The position numbers were made by a program, and so were the translations under genes. The notes beneath the pieces are model-generated. The model was not told where the DNA came from and did not search any database. It worked only from the letters and a program-made list of their open reading frames with translations. DNA of 64,000 nucleotides, taken from the NCBI GenBank assembly GCA_963721345.1, contig CAVRIT010000002.1, forward strand, positions 1-64,000. The letters are read 5' to 3'. Below are positions 49,582-58,511 of this stretch, in pieces; position 1 is the first letter of the stretch; the number at the start of each line of letters is the position of its first letter. The stretch comes from JACDAN01 sp963721345 (lineage in GTDB: Bacteria; Actinomycetota; Thermoleophilia; Gaiellales; Gaiellaceae).

Positions 49582-51501
49582 GTGCCGTACGCGTCCGTGT
49601 ATCCGCTGGTGACGAGCCGCGCTGTCGCGCGGCCGTTCACCTACGAGGTGCCGCCGAACGTCGGAAAAGGGGCGGTGGTCGCGCTGCGCTTTCACGGCGC
49701 GAACCGGCGTGGGGTCGTCGTCGGGCTGGAGGAAGCGGCGCCCGTCGGGATCAAGACGGCGTCCGTCGGCGACGTGGTCGACGCTCTGCCCGAGCCGCTC
49801 GTCGATCTGGCGCTGTGGGTGGCGGACTACTACGGCTCGACGCCCGCCCGCGCGCTCGAGCTCGTCGCGCCGGTCAAGCGGCGGCCGCGCGGCCAGCGGG
49901 ACTCGCCCGCGGCGCGGGACGCGCTGCCCGGCGAGGCCGCGCCCGCCGCGCTCTCCGACTCCCAGGCCGAGGCGCTCGGCCGGATCACGACCGCGCTCGA
50001 CGGCGACGGCGGCGCGTTCCTCCTCCACGGCGCCACCGGGAGCGGGAAGACCGAGGTCTACATCCAGGCCTGCTCGGCCGCGCTCGAGCAGGGGCGAACG
50101 GCGATCGTGCTCGTGCCGGAGATCGCGCTAGCGCCGCAGACCGTCGGCCGCCTTCGCGCCCGGTTCGGCGACCGCGTCGCAGTGCTTCACTCGGCGCTGA
50201 CGGACGCGGAGCGCCGCGACGAGCGGGCGCGGATCGCGAGCGGGGAGGCACCCGTCGTGGTCGGCGCGCGCTCGGCGATCTTCGCGCCGCTCGAGCGCGT
50301 CGGCGTGATCTGCGTGGACGAGGAGCACGACCAGGCCTACAAGCAGGAGTCCGATCCACGCTATGACGCGCGCAGCGTCGCGGCGAAGCGGGCGGCGCTC
50401 GAGGGCGCTGTCGCGCTCTTCGGCTCGGCGACGCCGCGCCCCGAGAGCTGGGAGCGTCTCGAGCGCCTCGAGCTCGGCGGCCGGCTCGCCGGGGCGCTCC
50501 CGCCCGTGAAGATCGTCGACCTCCGCCGGGAGAAGGGCTATCCGCTCTCGGCGCCGCTGCTCGCGGAGCTGGGGGCGATCGCGGAGGGAGGTGGCAAGGC
50601 GATCCTCCTCCTCAACCGCCGCGGCATCGCGCCGGCGATCCACTGCCGCTCGTGCGGGACGACGAGGCGCTGCGGAAGCTGCGACGTCGCGCTCGTGCTC
50701 CATGCCGACGAGCGTCTTCACTGCCACCACTGCTCGCACAGCGAGGAGACCGGGCCGAGCTGCCCCGAGTGCGGCTCCGGTGAGCTGGCGCGGATCGGCG
50801 CCGGCACGCAGCGGCTCGAGCGCGAGCTCGAGCGCGCGTTCCCCGAGCTCGAGCGGATCCGCCTCGACGCGGACGCAGTGCGGCGGCCGGGCCAGCTCGC
50901 GGCCGCGCTGCGGCGCTTCGCGGCGGCGGACCGCGCCGTGCTCGTCGGGACGCAGATGGTCGCGAAGGGCCACCACTTCGGCGGCGTCGCGCTGGCGGCC
51001 GTCGTCGACGCGGACACCGGGCTCGGCATGCCGGACTTCCGCGCCGAGGAGCGCACGTTCCAGCTCCTCACGCAGCTCGCGGGACGAAGCGGACGAGACG
51101 CGCCGGGCAAGGTGCTCATCCAGACCTTCCAGCCGGACTCCCGACCGATCGTCCACGCCGCCCGGCACGACGTCCCGCGGTTCCTGTCGGAGGAGCTCGA
51201 GCGCCGCCGCGAGCTCGGGTACCCGCCGTACAGCCACCTCGTGCGCGTCGTGGCCTCGGGGCCGGAGGCGCGTGGCCCGATGCGTCTGCTGGAGGAGATC
51301 GCCTCGGGTATCTCGGGCGACGTGCTCGGCCCGGCGCCGCTCCTCCGGCTGCGGGGCCGTCACCGCGCGCAGCTCCTCGCGAAGGTTGCGAAGCCGCGGC
51401 CGATCGCGGCGCGGGTCGCGCAGCTCCTCGCAGCCGCCGCGCCGGCAATGCGGCGCGAGGGAGTCACGGCAGTCGTCGACGTGGACCCCCAGGGCCTGTA
51501 A
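49582..51501 (+). CDS. priA: Primosomal protein N' (replication restart helicase)
   Basis: A 639-residue PriA. The N-terminal DNA-binding domain is YASVYPLVTSRAVARPFTYEVPPNVGKGAVVALRFHGANRRGVVVGL. Walker A GATGSGKTEVYIQ is near 150, DEEH near 247. The zinc site is formed by CRSCGTTRRCGSCDVAL...CHHCSHSEETGPSCPECG (residues about 356-397), then GTQRLERELERAFPE and ILVGTQMVAKGHHFGGVALAAVVDADTGLGMPDFRAEERTFQLLTQLAGRSGR. TACGCT at 49569-49574 is 7 bases before GTG 49582 (leaderless). Head of the def-fmt-rsmB group. Confidence 0.95.
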   Translation: MPYASVYPLVTSRAVARPFTYEVPPNVGKGAVVALRFHGANRRGVVVGLEEAAPVGIKTASVGDVVDALPEPLVDLALWVADYYGSTPARALELVAPVKRRPRGQRDSPAARDALPGEAAPAALSDSQAEALGRITTALDGDGGAFLLHGATGSGKTEVYIQACSAALEQGRTAIVLVPEIALAPQTVGRLRARFGDRVAVLHSALTDAERRDERARIASGEAPVVVGARSAIFAPLERVGVICVDEEHDQAYKQESDPRYDARSVAAKRAALEGAVALFGSATPRPESWERLERLELGGRLAGALPPVKIVDLRREKGYPLSAPLLAELGAIAEGGGKAILLLNRRGIAPAIHCRSCGTTRRCGSCDVALVLHADERLHCHHCSHSEETGPSCPECGSGELARIGAGTQRLERELERAFPELERIRLDADAVRRPGQLAAALRRFAAADRAVLVGTQMVAKGHHFGGVALAAVVDADTGLGMPDFRAEERTFQLLTQLAGRSGRDAPGKVLIQTFQPDSRPIVHAARHDVPRFLSEELERRRELGYPPYSHLVRVVASGPEARGPMRLLEEIASGISGDVLGPAPLLRLRGRHRAQLLAKVAKPRPIAARVAQLLAAAAPAMRREGVTAVVDVDPQGL

Positions 51502-51517
51502 CTAGACTCGACCCGCT

Positions 51518-52087
51518 GTGGCGGAAGACGGCGGCCAGGAGCGAAACGACGAGCTCGACCCGGAGCGCGAGGCGCTGCGGCAGGCCGCGCTCGCCCAGAT
51601 CCGCCAGTACCCGGATCCCGTGCTGCGGATGCGCGCCCGCGAGGTCGAGAGCTTCGACGCAGACCTCCAACGGCTCGTCGAGCGGTTGACCCAGTTGATG
51701 AGCGACGCCAACGGCGCGGGGCTCGCCGCGAACCAGGTGGGCATCCTGCGGCGCGTCTTCGTGTTCTACCCCGACCCGGAGCAGGAGCCGGTCGCGGTCG
51801 TCAACCCGGTGGTGGTGGAGCGGGACGACGAGAGGCTGACGGACGCCGAGGGCTGCCTGTCGCTCCAGGGCGTCCAGGTGCCCGTCGAGCGCGTGGTCAA
51901 GCTGCGGCTGGAGGGTCGCGACCCCGAAGGGAACGAGATCTCCTTCGACCTCGACGAGCTCGGCGCGAGGATCGTCCAGCACGAGCTCGACCATCTCGAC
52001 GGCGTCCTGGTCCTCGATCGGACGACCGACGAGGCGCGCAAGGAAGCGCTCAGCACGCTGCGCCCGCGGGCGATGCTCACGGGCTGA
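51518..52087 (+). CDS. def: Peptide deformylase
   Basis: A 189-residue deformylase removing the N-formyl group from nascent chains. The three metalloenzyme motifs are present: GAGLAANQVG (near 67), EGCLSLQG (near 112, Cys ligand) and QHELDHLDG (near 157, two His ligands and Glu). An acidic 15-residue N-terminal stretch precedes the fold. TAGACT at 51503-51508 lies 9 bases before the GTG. Followed immediately by fmt (TGATG junction). Confidence 0.96.
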   Translation: MAEDGGQERNDELDPEREALRQAALAQIRQYPDPVLRMRAREVESFDADLQRLVERLTQLMSDANGAGLAANQVGILRRVFVFYPDPEQEPVAVVNPVVVERDDERLTDAEGCLSLQGVQVPVERVVKLRLEGRDPEGNEISFDLDELGARIVQHELDHLDGVLVLDRTTDEARKEALSTLRPRAMLTG

Positions 52088-52878
52088 TGCGCATTGCCGT
52101 CGCCGCGACGGCGCCGTTCGGTGCGGACATCCTGCGGCGGCTCGCAGACCGACACGAGGTGGCGTACCTGCTCACCAGGCCCGACCGGCCGAAGGGCCGC
52201 GGTCGGCAACTCGCGGCTCCGGCGGCGAAGCAGGTCGCCGAGGAGCTCGAGATCCCCGTGAAGCAGCCCGAGCGGCCGGCGGAGCTCGGCGATCCGGAGG
52301 TCGACACGGTGGTCGTCGCGGCCTACGGCGCGCTGATCCCGAACGAGCTGCTCGATCGCGCCGACTGGATCAACGTTCACCCCTCGCTGCTCCCGCGCTG
52401 GCGTGGGGCCGCGCCGGTCGAGCGGGCGATCATGGAGGGGGACGCGGAGACCGGCGTCTCGATCATCCGGCTCGTCGAGGAGCTGGACGCGGGACCGGTC
52501 GGGGCCATGGCGGACTTCCCGATCGGCCTGGACGACGACGCGGGCGCCGTCTTCGCCCGCTCGGCGGACATGGCGTCGGAGCTCCTCGACTCGGTCCTCG
52601 CGCTGCGGCAGTTCGAGCCGCAGGAGGGCGATCCCACGTACGCGGAGAAGATCGGGCCCGCCGACCGTGAGCTCGACTGGGCGCGGCCGCCCGAGGAGCT
52701 CCACAACCGGATTCGCGCCCTGTCGCCGCACATCGGTGCGCGAGGCCAGCTCCATGGGCGTCCCGTCATCGTCTGGCGCTCGAGGCTTGTGGACGGGAAG
52801 CTCGAGATCCTCGAAGTGCAGCCCGATGGCAAGCGGCGGATGACGCTCGCCGAATTCGAACGTGGCCTCCCCGGCTAG
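52087..52878 (+). CDS. fmt: Methionyl-tRNA formyltransferase
   Basis: A 263-residue Fmt formylating initiator Met-tRNA. The N-terminal domain has the catalytic motif INVHPSLLPRWRGAAPVERAIMEGDAETGVSIIRLVEELDAGPV, and LTRPDRPKGRGRQL is the folate-site loop. The C-terminal domain (YAEKIGPADRELDWARPPEELHNRIRALSPHIGA, then EVQPDGKRRMTLAEFERG) is about 45 residues shorter than in E. coli. Paired with def as usual. Overlaps rsmB by 17 bases. Confidence 0.94.
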   Translation: MRIAVAATAPFGADILRRLADRHEVAYLLTRPDRPKGRGRQLAAPAAKQVAEELEIPVKQPERPAELGDPEVDTVVVAAYGALIPNELLDRADWINVHPSLLPRWRGAAPVERAIMEGDAETGVSIIRLVEELDAGPVGAMADFPIGLDDDAGAVFARSADMASELLDSVLALRQFEPQEGDPTYAEKIGPADRELDWARPPEELHNRIRALSPHIGARGQLHGRPVIVWRSRLVDGKLEILEVQPDGKRRMTLAEFERGLPG

Positions 52879-54004
52879 GCGCGTCGCGCACAAGATCCTG
52901 GTGCGCGTCTTCGAGGAAGGTGCGTACGCGGACCGCGCGCTCGCAGGAGAGGCGGCCGGGCTCGACCAGCGTGACCGTGCGTTCGCGCAGCGGCTTTCGT
53001 ACGGCGCGATCCAGCGGGTGCGGACACTCGACCACGCGCTCGAGGAGATCGGCGGCCGGGCGATCGCCGAGCTGGACGTCCCCGTCCGCGCGGCCCTGCG
53101 ACTCGGCGCCTACGAGCTCGCGTTCATGGACGGAGTCCCGGCCCGGGCGACGGTCAACGAGGCTGTGGAGCTCGCGCGCGCGGCAGGCGCAAAACGCGCG
53201 ACCGGGCTCGTCAACGCGATCCTGCGTCGCGCTGCGGGCGGGATCCGTTCGCTCGTCGACGCGCTTCCGGAACAGGCCGCGGACCAGGCAGCCCTGAAGC
53301 ACTCTTACCCTGACTGGGTCGCGGAGACGTGGTGGCGGGAGTGGGGCGCCGAGACCACACTCGCGCTGATGCGAGCGCAGAACGAGCCGCTCGATCCAGT
53401 CGAGCGCCCGGCCGGAACCGGCGTCTGGCGGCAGAGCCGCGGCTCGCAGCTCGCGGGGGAGTCGGTCGGCGTTCGGCCGGGCGAGCGGGTGCTCGACCTC
53501 TGTGCGGCGCCGGGCGGCAAGACGACGCAGCTCGCGGAGCGGGCCGAAGAGGTCGTGGCCGTGGAGCTCCACGCCGCTCGCGCCCGGGAGCTGGAGGAGA
53601 GCGTCCGGCGGCTGGGCTTCGACAACGTCCGGGTCGTGAACGCCGATGCGCGGGAGCTCCCGCCAGAGCTGACGGGCTTCGACCGCGTCCTCGTGGACGC
53701 GCCGTGCTCGGGCCTCGGCGTGCTGGCCTCGCGTCCCGACCTGCGCTGGCGCGGCCGGCCGCTACCCGACCTCCAACTGGAGCTGTTGCGTGTCGCCGCC
53801 GAGCGAGTCAAGCCGGGCGGCTCGATCACGTACTCGGTCTGCACGATCAGCGCGGCGGAGAACGAGGACGTCGTCGACGCGCTCGGGCTGGACGTCGAGC
53901 CGCTCGGCGGCGAGTTCGCGCACCCGCTGCGACCCGAGTTTCTCCTGACGCTGCCGCACAAGCACCGCACGTCGGGCTTCTTCATCGCGAGAATCCGTGC
54001 CTGA
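52862..54004 (+). CDS. rsmB: 16S rRNA (cytosine-967-C5)-methyltransferase
   Basis: A 380-residue RsmB (Sun). The N-terminal NusB-like RNA-binding domain is ARRVAHKILVRVFEEGAYADRALAGEAAGLDQRDRAFAQRLSYGAIQRVRTLDHAL and continues through RATGLVNAILRR. The methyltransferase has VLDLCAAPGGKTTQLAE (SAM), the motif IV DAPCSGLGVLASRPD with the first catalytic Cys, and the motif VI SVCTISAAENED with the second. GTG 52862 lies within fmt; TGATG junction to rpe. Confidence 0.94.
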   Translation: MASPARRVAHKILVRVFEEGAYADRALAGEAAGLDQRDRAFAQRLSYGAIQRVRTLDHALEEIGGRAIAELDVPVRAALRLGAYELAFMDGVPARATVNEAVELARAAGAKRATGLVNAILRRAAGGIRSLVDALPEQAADQAALKHSYPDWVAETWWREWGAETTLALMRAQNEPLDPVERPAGTGVWRQSRGSQLAGESVGVRPGERVLDLCAAPGGKTTQLAERAEEVVAVELHAARARELEESVRRLGFDNVRVVNADARELPPELTGFDRVLVDAPCSGLGVLASRPDLRWRGRPLPDLQLELLRVAAERVKPGGSITYSVCTISAAENEDVVDALGLDVEPLGGEFAHPLRPEFLLTLPHKHRTSGFFIARIRA

Positions 54005-54678
54005 TGTCTTGGGACGAGTGGGTTGGAGGGCCGGAGATCGAGCCGTCGCTCTACGCGGCGGACTTCTCGCGCCTGGGTGAGCAGATCCAGACGCTGCTCG
54101 AGGCCGGCGCGCGGATCTTCCACTTCGACATGGGCGACGGGCACTTCGTCCCGCCGGTGACGATCGGCCCGATCGTGCTCCAGTCGATCTCGCCGATCGT
54201 CCACGCCGGTGGCGGCCGGCTCGACTGCCACCTGATGACCGAGCACCCGGAGCGCCACTTCGAGGCGATCGCCGAGGCGGGGGGCGACAGCGTGACCTTC
54301 CACTACGAGGCCGTCGACGACATCGCGGGCGTCACGGCCACGGCGCGGGCGCTGGGCCTCGGGGCAGGTCTGGCGTTCAAGCCCGAGACGGAGCCGGAGC
54401 AGGCCGCCGAGGCGGCGGGCGACGTCGATCTCGTGCTCTGCATGAGCATCGAGCCCGGGTACTCCGGCCAGCCGTTCATGCCCGAGGCGCTGGGCCGGAT
54501 CGAGCGTCTGCGGGGCCGTCTCTCGGAAACGACGCACGTCCAGGTCGACGGCGGAGTCGGGCGCGACAACGTCCGTCGGCTTCGCGAGGTCGGCGCCGAC
54601 CTGCTGGTCGCAGGGACGAGCGTCTTCGGCGCCGAGGACATCGCCGCCGCATTCCGCGAGCTCGCGGCGCTGACGTGA
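54004..54678 (+). CDS. rpe: Ribulose-phosphate 3-epimerase
   Basis: A 224-residue TIM barrel interconverting ribulose-5- and xylulose-5-phosphate. EPSLYAADFSRLGEQIQTLLEAGARIFHFDMGDGHFVPPVTIGP supplies metal ligands (His, Asp), LDCHLMTEHPERH the next His, and VQVDGGVGRDNV the last Asp; LCMSIEPGYSGQPFMPEAL is the phosphate and substrate loop. It feeds pentose phosphate, including the ribulose-5-phosphate used by the riboflavin genes that follow. The ribD GTG overlaps its stop. Confidence 0.94.
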   Translation: MSWDEWVGGPEIEPSLYAADFSRLGEQIQTLLEAGARIFHFDMGDGHFVPPVTIGPIVLQSISPIVHAGGGRLDCHLMTEHPERHFEAIAEAGGDSVTFHYEAVDDIAGVTATARALGLGAGLAFKPETEPEQAAEAAGDVDLVLCMSIEPGYSGQPFMPEALGRIERLRGRLSETTHVQVDGGVGRDNVRRLREVGADLLVAGTSVFGAEDIAAAFRELAALT

Positions 54679-55613
54679 CGCTCGCCCGGGCGCTCGAGCT
54701 TGCCGAGCGTGGACGGGGCACGACCCACCCGAACCCCGTCGTCGGCGCCGTGGTCGTCAGTGACGGTGCGGTGGTCGGCGAGGGCTGGCACGAGCGGAAG
54801 GGCGGGCCGCACGCCGAGGTCGTCGCGCTGGAGCAGGCCGGGGAGCGCGCGAGGGGCTCGACGCTCTACCTCACCATGGAGCCCTGCAACCATCACGGCG
54901 CCACGCCGCCCTGCACGGACGCCGTGCTCGCGGCGGGCGTCGCGAGGGTCGTCGCCGGGTCGCTGGACCCGAACCCGAAGGCCGGAGGCGGCCTCGAACG
55001 GCTGCGCGAGGCGGGAGTCGACGTGGAGCTCGTCGACAGCTTCGACGCGCGCGCGCAAAGCGAGGCGTGGCGGACCTGGGTTGCGAAGGGCCGGCCGTTC
55101 GTCACCTACAAGGCGGCGATGACGCTCGACGGGCGGCTGACGGTGCCCGGGCAACGCTGGGTGACCGGTGAGGAGAGCCGCAGCCTCGTGCACCGTCTGC
55201 GCGCCGCCGCCGACGCTGTCGCCGTGGGAATGGGGACGGTTCGCGCCGACGACCCGCGGCTCGACGCGCGTGACGTGGAGGCCGTTCGGCAGCCGCGCCG
55301 GCTCGCGTTCGGCCGCGGCCCGCTTCCCGACGGCTCGCCGCTGGAGCTGCGGAATCTGCCGCTCGTGGAGGAGCTCGAGGGGCTCGCCGCGGAGGGAGTC
55401 CAGTCGCTCTTGCTCGAGGGCGGCCCGACCATCGCGGCGTCCTTCCTGGAGGCCGACCTCGTCGACAAGCTCCTCGTCTTCGTCGCGCCCAGGCTGTCGG
55501 GCGAGGGGCCGAGGTTGCTGGAGCAAACGGTCGGCCCACGCCGGCTGACACGTTTGGCGGCGACGACGATCGGTGAAGACGTCCTCCTCAGCGCCTATGT
55601 CCACGAGCCCTGA
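54675..55613 (+). CDS. ribD: Bifunctional diaminohydroxyphosphoribosylaminopyrimidine deaminase / reductase
   Basis: A 312-residue RibD. The deaminase zinc motif is HAEVVAL (near 47) and EPCNHHGATPPC (near 73, two Cys). The reductase half (VTYKAAMTLDGRL, LRAAADAVAVGMGTVRADDPRL, LLLEGGPTIAASFLEADLVDKLLVFVAP) lacks a segment of about 35 residues found between RADDP and LEGGP in most homologues, making this a compact form. GTG 54675 overlaps rpe; the next small gene starts within its end. Confidence 0.93.
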   Translation: MTLARALELAERGRGTTHPNPVVGAVVVSDGAVVGEGWHERKGGPHAEVVALEQAGERARGSTLYLTMEPCNHHGATPPCTDAVLAAGVARVVAGSLDPNPKAGGGLERLREAGVDVELVDSFDARAQSEAWRTWVAKGRPFVTYKAAMTLDGRLTVPGQRWVTGEESRSLVHRLRAAADAVAVGMGTVRADDPRLDARDVEAVRQPRRLAFGRGPLPDGSPLELRNLPLVEELEGLAAEGVQSLLLEGGPTIAASFLEADLVDKLLVFVAPRLSGEGPRLLEQTVGPRRLTRLAATTIGEDVLLSAYVHEP

Positions 55614-55824
55614 CCACGTCGTTCAGATCCTTTCCTGGTTTCTCACCGGGCGGGCAGACGTCGACCAGGTCGAACAGGCGCTCGCTGAGCCCGGCGACCT
55701 CGGGCCGGAGTCGGCGGAGCTCGTCCAGGAGCTCCGCGAAGAGCTCTCCGACCCCGACGCCTCGCGCCCGAAGCTGCAGCCGCTCGTCCGCGAGACGATC
55801 GAAGCGATCGCCCACGGCGATTAA
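55597..55824 (+). CDS. Small acidic hypothetical protein within the rib cluster
   Basis: A 75-residue protein from ATG 55597, overlapping the last 17 bases of ribD: MSTSPDHVVQILSWFLTGRADVDQVEQALAEPGDLGPESAELVQELREELSDPDASRPKLQ. Helical, strongly acidic, no membrane segment, no recognised domain. Placed between ribD and ribE in the same direction, so probably co-transcribed with the first and perhaps an RNA- or protein-binding accessory. An upstream in-frame ATG at 55573 is also possible. Confidence 0.6.
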   Translation: MSTSPDHVVQILSWFLTGRADVDQVEQALAEPGDLGPESAELVQELREELSDPDASRPKLQPLVRETIEAIAHGD

Positions 55825-55842
55825 CCGAACTACCCTGAGGGC

Positions 55843-56394
55843 ATGTTCACCGGCATCGTCCGGGAGCGCGCCCGCGTCGTCTCCTACGAGAACGGCCGTC
55901 TCGTGGTGGAGTCGGAGCTGCGCCCTCGGATCGGCGACTCCGTCGCCGTCGACGGCACCTGCCTGACGGTCGTCGACGCGTCCGACGGGCGGATGTCCTT
56001 CGACGTGATGGCCGAGACGGCTTCCCGCTCGAAGTCGTTCGGGGAGGAGGTCAACCTCGAGCCCGCGCTCGCCGCCGGGGATCCCCTGGGCGGCCACTTC
56101 GTCCAAGGCCACGTCGACGGTCTCGGCCGGGTGCGCTCGTTCGAGGACGGACGGCTGGCGATCGAGGCGCCGGAGGAGATCCTGCGCTACTGCGTCGAGA
56201 AGGGCTCGATCACGGTGGACGGCGTCGCTCTCACGATCACGCGGCTCGACACGAGCAGCTTCGAGGTGGCGCTCATCCCGCACACGCTCGAGGCGACGAC
56301 GCTCGGCGCGCTCGGGCCCGGAAACGAGGTCAATCTGGAAGCCGACGTGCTCGCGAAATACGTTGAGCGGCTGATTCGCCCCGATACGATCTGA
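55843..56394 (+). CDS. ribE: Riboflavin synthase
   Basis: A 183-residue riboflavin synthase alpha chain, beginning with the hallmark MFTGIV and having two lumazine-binding repeats: RPRIGDSVAVDGTCLTVVDASDGRMSFDVMAETASRSKS and VEKGSITVDGVALTITRLDTSSFEVALIPHTLEATTLG, with GGHFVQGHVDGLG between. TACCCT at 55831-55836 lies 6 bases before the ATG, giving a leaderless mRNA. Only 18 bases separate it from the small gene before it, so there is no room for an FMN riboswitch. Confidence 0.95.
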   Translation: MFTGIVRERARVVSYENGRLVVESELRPRIGDSVAVDGTCLTVVDASDGRMSFDVMAETASRSKSFGEEVNLEPALAAGDPLGGHFVQGHVDGLGRVRSFEDGRLAIEAPEEILRYCVEKGSITVDGVALTITRLDTSSFEVALIPHTLEATTLGALGPGNEVNLEADVLAKYVERLIRPDTI

Positions 56395-56397
56395 TCG

Positions 56398-57645
56398 ATG
56401 GCAATCCAGACGGACACCGCCTTTGCGACGGTCGAAGCGGCGATCGAAGACATCCGCGCCGGCAAGTTCGTGGTGGTCGTGGACGCCGCCGACCGTGAGA
56501 ACGAGGGCGACCTGACGATCGCGGCCCAGTTCGCGACGCCCGAGGCGATCAACTTCATGGCGACACACGCCCGCGGCCTGATCTGCCTCTGCCTGACGCC
56601 CGAGCGCTGCGACGAGCTCGCCCTCAAGCCGATGGCCGAGAACAACGAGGCGCCGCTCCAGACCGCGTTCACCGTCTCGATCGAGGCGCGCGACGGCGTC
56701 ACGACGGGGATCTCCGCCGCGGACCGCTCGCGGACGATCCAGACGGCGATCGACCCAAACCGCGGTCCTGCCGACCTTGTCCACCCCGGCCATGTCTTCC
56801 CACTCCGCGCGCGACCCGGCGGCGTGCTGGAGCGCACCGGCCAGACGGAGGCCGCGGTCGACCTGGCTCGCCTGGCCGGCCTGTTCCCGGCGGGGGTCGT
56901 CTGCGAGGTGATGAACGGGGACGGGACGATGGCCAGGGTTCCCGACCTCGCGGAGTTCTGCGACGTCCACGACGTCAAGATGATCACCGTCGCCGACCTG
57001 ATCGAGTACCGGCGGCGGACGGAGAAGCTCGTCGAGCGAACGGTGTCGGTGCGCCTCCCGACCGCCTATGGCGACTTCATGGCCGTCGCCTTCCGGGAGA
57101 AGCTCACCGGCAAGCATCACGTCGCCCTCGTGAAGGGTGACGTCGAGGGCGCGGAAGACGTCCTCGTCCGCGTCCATTCCGAATGCCTCACCGGCGACGT
57201 CTTCCACTCGCTCCGCTGCGACTGCGGCGAGCAGCTCTCTCAGGCGCTGACGCAGATCGGCGCCGAGGACCGCGGCGTGCTGCTCTACCTGGCGCAGGAG
57301 GGGCGCGGCATCGGGCTCTTGAACAAGCTGAAGGCCTACGAGCTCCAGGAGAATGGGCTGGACACGGTGGAGGCGAACATCGAGCTCGGCTTTGCAGCGG
57401 ACCCGCGGGAGTGGGGGATCGGGAACCAGATCCTCGCCGACCTGGGGCTGACGACGATCCGGATCCTCACGAACAACCCGAAGAAGATCACCGGCCTCGA
57501 AGGGTTCGGGCTGACGGTGGTCGAACAGGTTCCCATCGAGACTCCGCCCACCGCAGAGAACCGCCGCTACCTCGAGACGAAGCGCGACAAGCTGGGGCAT
57601 CGCCTCCACCACCAGGATCTCCGCTTCAACTCGGAGGGCTCTTGA
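56398..57645 (+). CDS. ribBA: 3,4-dihydroxy-2-butanone-4-phosphate synthase / GTP cyclohydrolase II
   Basis: A 415-residue fusion. The RibB half has VVVDAADRENEGDLTIAAQFATPEAINFMATHARGLICL and AFTVSIEARDGVTTGISAADRSRTI...HPGHVFPLRARPGGVLERTGQTEAAVDLARLAG. The RibA half has the zinc and GTP motifs VRVHSECLTGDVFHSLRCDCGEQLSQAL, GVLLYLAQEGRGIGLLNKLKAYELQE and GIGNQILADLGLTTIRILTNNPKK. It supplies both starting branches of riboflavin synthesis. Start ATG 56398, three bases after ribE. Confidence 0.96.
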   Translation: MAIQTDTAFATVEAAIEDIRAGKFVVVVDAADRENEGDLTIAAQFATPEAINFMATHARGLICLCLTPERCDELALKPMAENNEAPLQTAFTVSIEARDGVTTGISAADRSRTIQTAIDPNRGPADLVHPGHVFPLRARPGGVLERTGQTEAAVDLARLAGLFPAGVVCEVMNGDGTMARVPDLAEFCDVHDVKMITVADLIEYRRRTEKLVERTVSVRLPTAYGDFMAVAFREKLTGKHHVALVKGDVEGAEDVLVRVHSECLTGDVFHSLRCDCGEQLSQALTQIGAEDRGVLLYLAQEGRGIGLLNKLKAYELQENGLDTVEANIELGFAADPREWGIGNQILADLGLTTIRILTNNPKKITGLEGFGLTVVEQVPIETPPTAENRRYLETKRDKLGHRLHHQDLRFNSEGS

Positions 57646-58298
57646 GCGAGTTTCCCGCGGTGCGGCCGCCGGACGACGAGGAGGAGCGCGGCGAGGAGCT
57701 GCGCGAGGAGCCGGAAGAGCCTGCGGAGGAGGCCGTCGAGGAGCCGGAGGAGCTTGCGGAGTCTCCGGAGTCTGCGGAGCCTGCGGAGGAGGCCGTCGAG
57801 GAGCACGCTCCGGGCCGGTTCGAGGTTCCGGCGGGCTACAAGTTGCTCACCGGCTCGAAAGGCGGCTCCGGCAAGGCCGTAGGTGTCGTCGTCGCGCGGT
57901 TCAACGGTGACATCACGAGCCGCCTGCTCCAGCGGGCGCTGGACGAGCTCGAGGAGGCGGGTGTCGAGCGGGAGGCCGTCACGATCGTCCCGGTCCCGGG
58001 CGCGTTCGAGCTGCCGATCGCGGCAATGGCCCTCGCGAAGACCCGCAAGTACGCCTGCATCGTCGCGCTCGGCTGCGTGATTCGCGGCGAGACCCCGCAT
58101 TTCGACTACATCGCCGCCGAGGCCGCGAGCGGCCTGCAGCTCGCGGCGATCGAGACGGGCGTCCCGGTCGCCTTCGGCGTGCTCACCACCGAGTCGCTCG
58201 AGCAGGCCGAGGCGCGGATCGACCGAGCGGGCGACGCAGTCCGCGGCGCTTTGGAGATGGCGGGGCTCTTCCAGCACCTCAGGGCCGCAGCCCGCTAA
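57642..58298 (+). CDS. ribH: 6,7-dimethyl-8-ribityllumazine synthase with acidic N-terminal extension
   Basis: A 218-residue protein. Residues 70-218 are lumazine synthase: VGVVVARFNGDITSRLLQRALDELEEAG, VPVPGAFELPIAAMALAKTRKYACIVALGCVIRGETPHFDYIAAEAASGL and GVPVAFGVLTTESLEQAEARI. The first 60 residues are an acidic, proline-rich, repetitive leader (blocks such as EEPEEPAEEAVEE and AEEAVEEH). Family members normally lack this. The TTG at 57642 overlapping the ribBA stop is the only reasonable start before that region. Lumazine synthase forms 60-mer or pentameric shells, so the leader may face outward or inward in the assembly. Confidence 0.93.
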   Translation: MSEFPAVRPPDDEEERGEELREEPEEPAEEAVEEPEELAESPESAEPAEEAVEEHAPGRFEVPAGYKLLTGSKGGSGKAVGVVVARFNGDITSRLLQRALDELEEAGVEREAVTIVPVPGAFELPIAAMALAKTRKYACIVALGCVIRGETPHFDYIAAEAASGLQLAAIETGVPVAFGVLTTESLEQAEARIDRAGDAVRGALEMAGLFQHLRAAAR

Positions 58299-58319
58299 CG
58301 GCTACACTGCCCGCCGCTC

Positions 58320-58511
58320 ATGGCGAAGGTCTGCGCAGTCTGCGGAAAGAAGCCGGGCTTCGGCAACAGCCGGAGCCATTCCATGGTGGCAACGAAGCGG
58401 CGGTTCGACCCGAACCTCCAGCGTGTTCGCATCCTGCTGAAGGGCTCGCCCACCCGCGCCTACGTCTGCACCCGGTGTCTCAAGGCCGGGAAGGTCCAGA
58501 AAGCACTCTAG
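58320..58511 (+). CDS. rpmB: Ribosomal protein L28
   Basis: A 63-residue L28: CAVCGKKPGFGNSRSHSMVATKRRFDPNLQRVRILLKGSPTRAYVCTRCLKAGKV. The C-x-x-C pairs make it the zinc-binding (C+) form. TACACT at 58303-58308 lies 11 bases before the ATG. The receiver-protein gene starts inside its end. Confidence 0.95.
   Translation: MAKVCAVCGKKPGFGNSRSHSMVATKRRFDPNLQRVRILLKGSPTRAYVCTRCLKAGKVQKAL

Noticed and set aside
55825..55842. FMN riboswitch upstream of the rib genes
   Set aside because: Only 18 bases separate the small gene and ribE, and no FMN-aptamer conserved elements are present there or before ribD.
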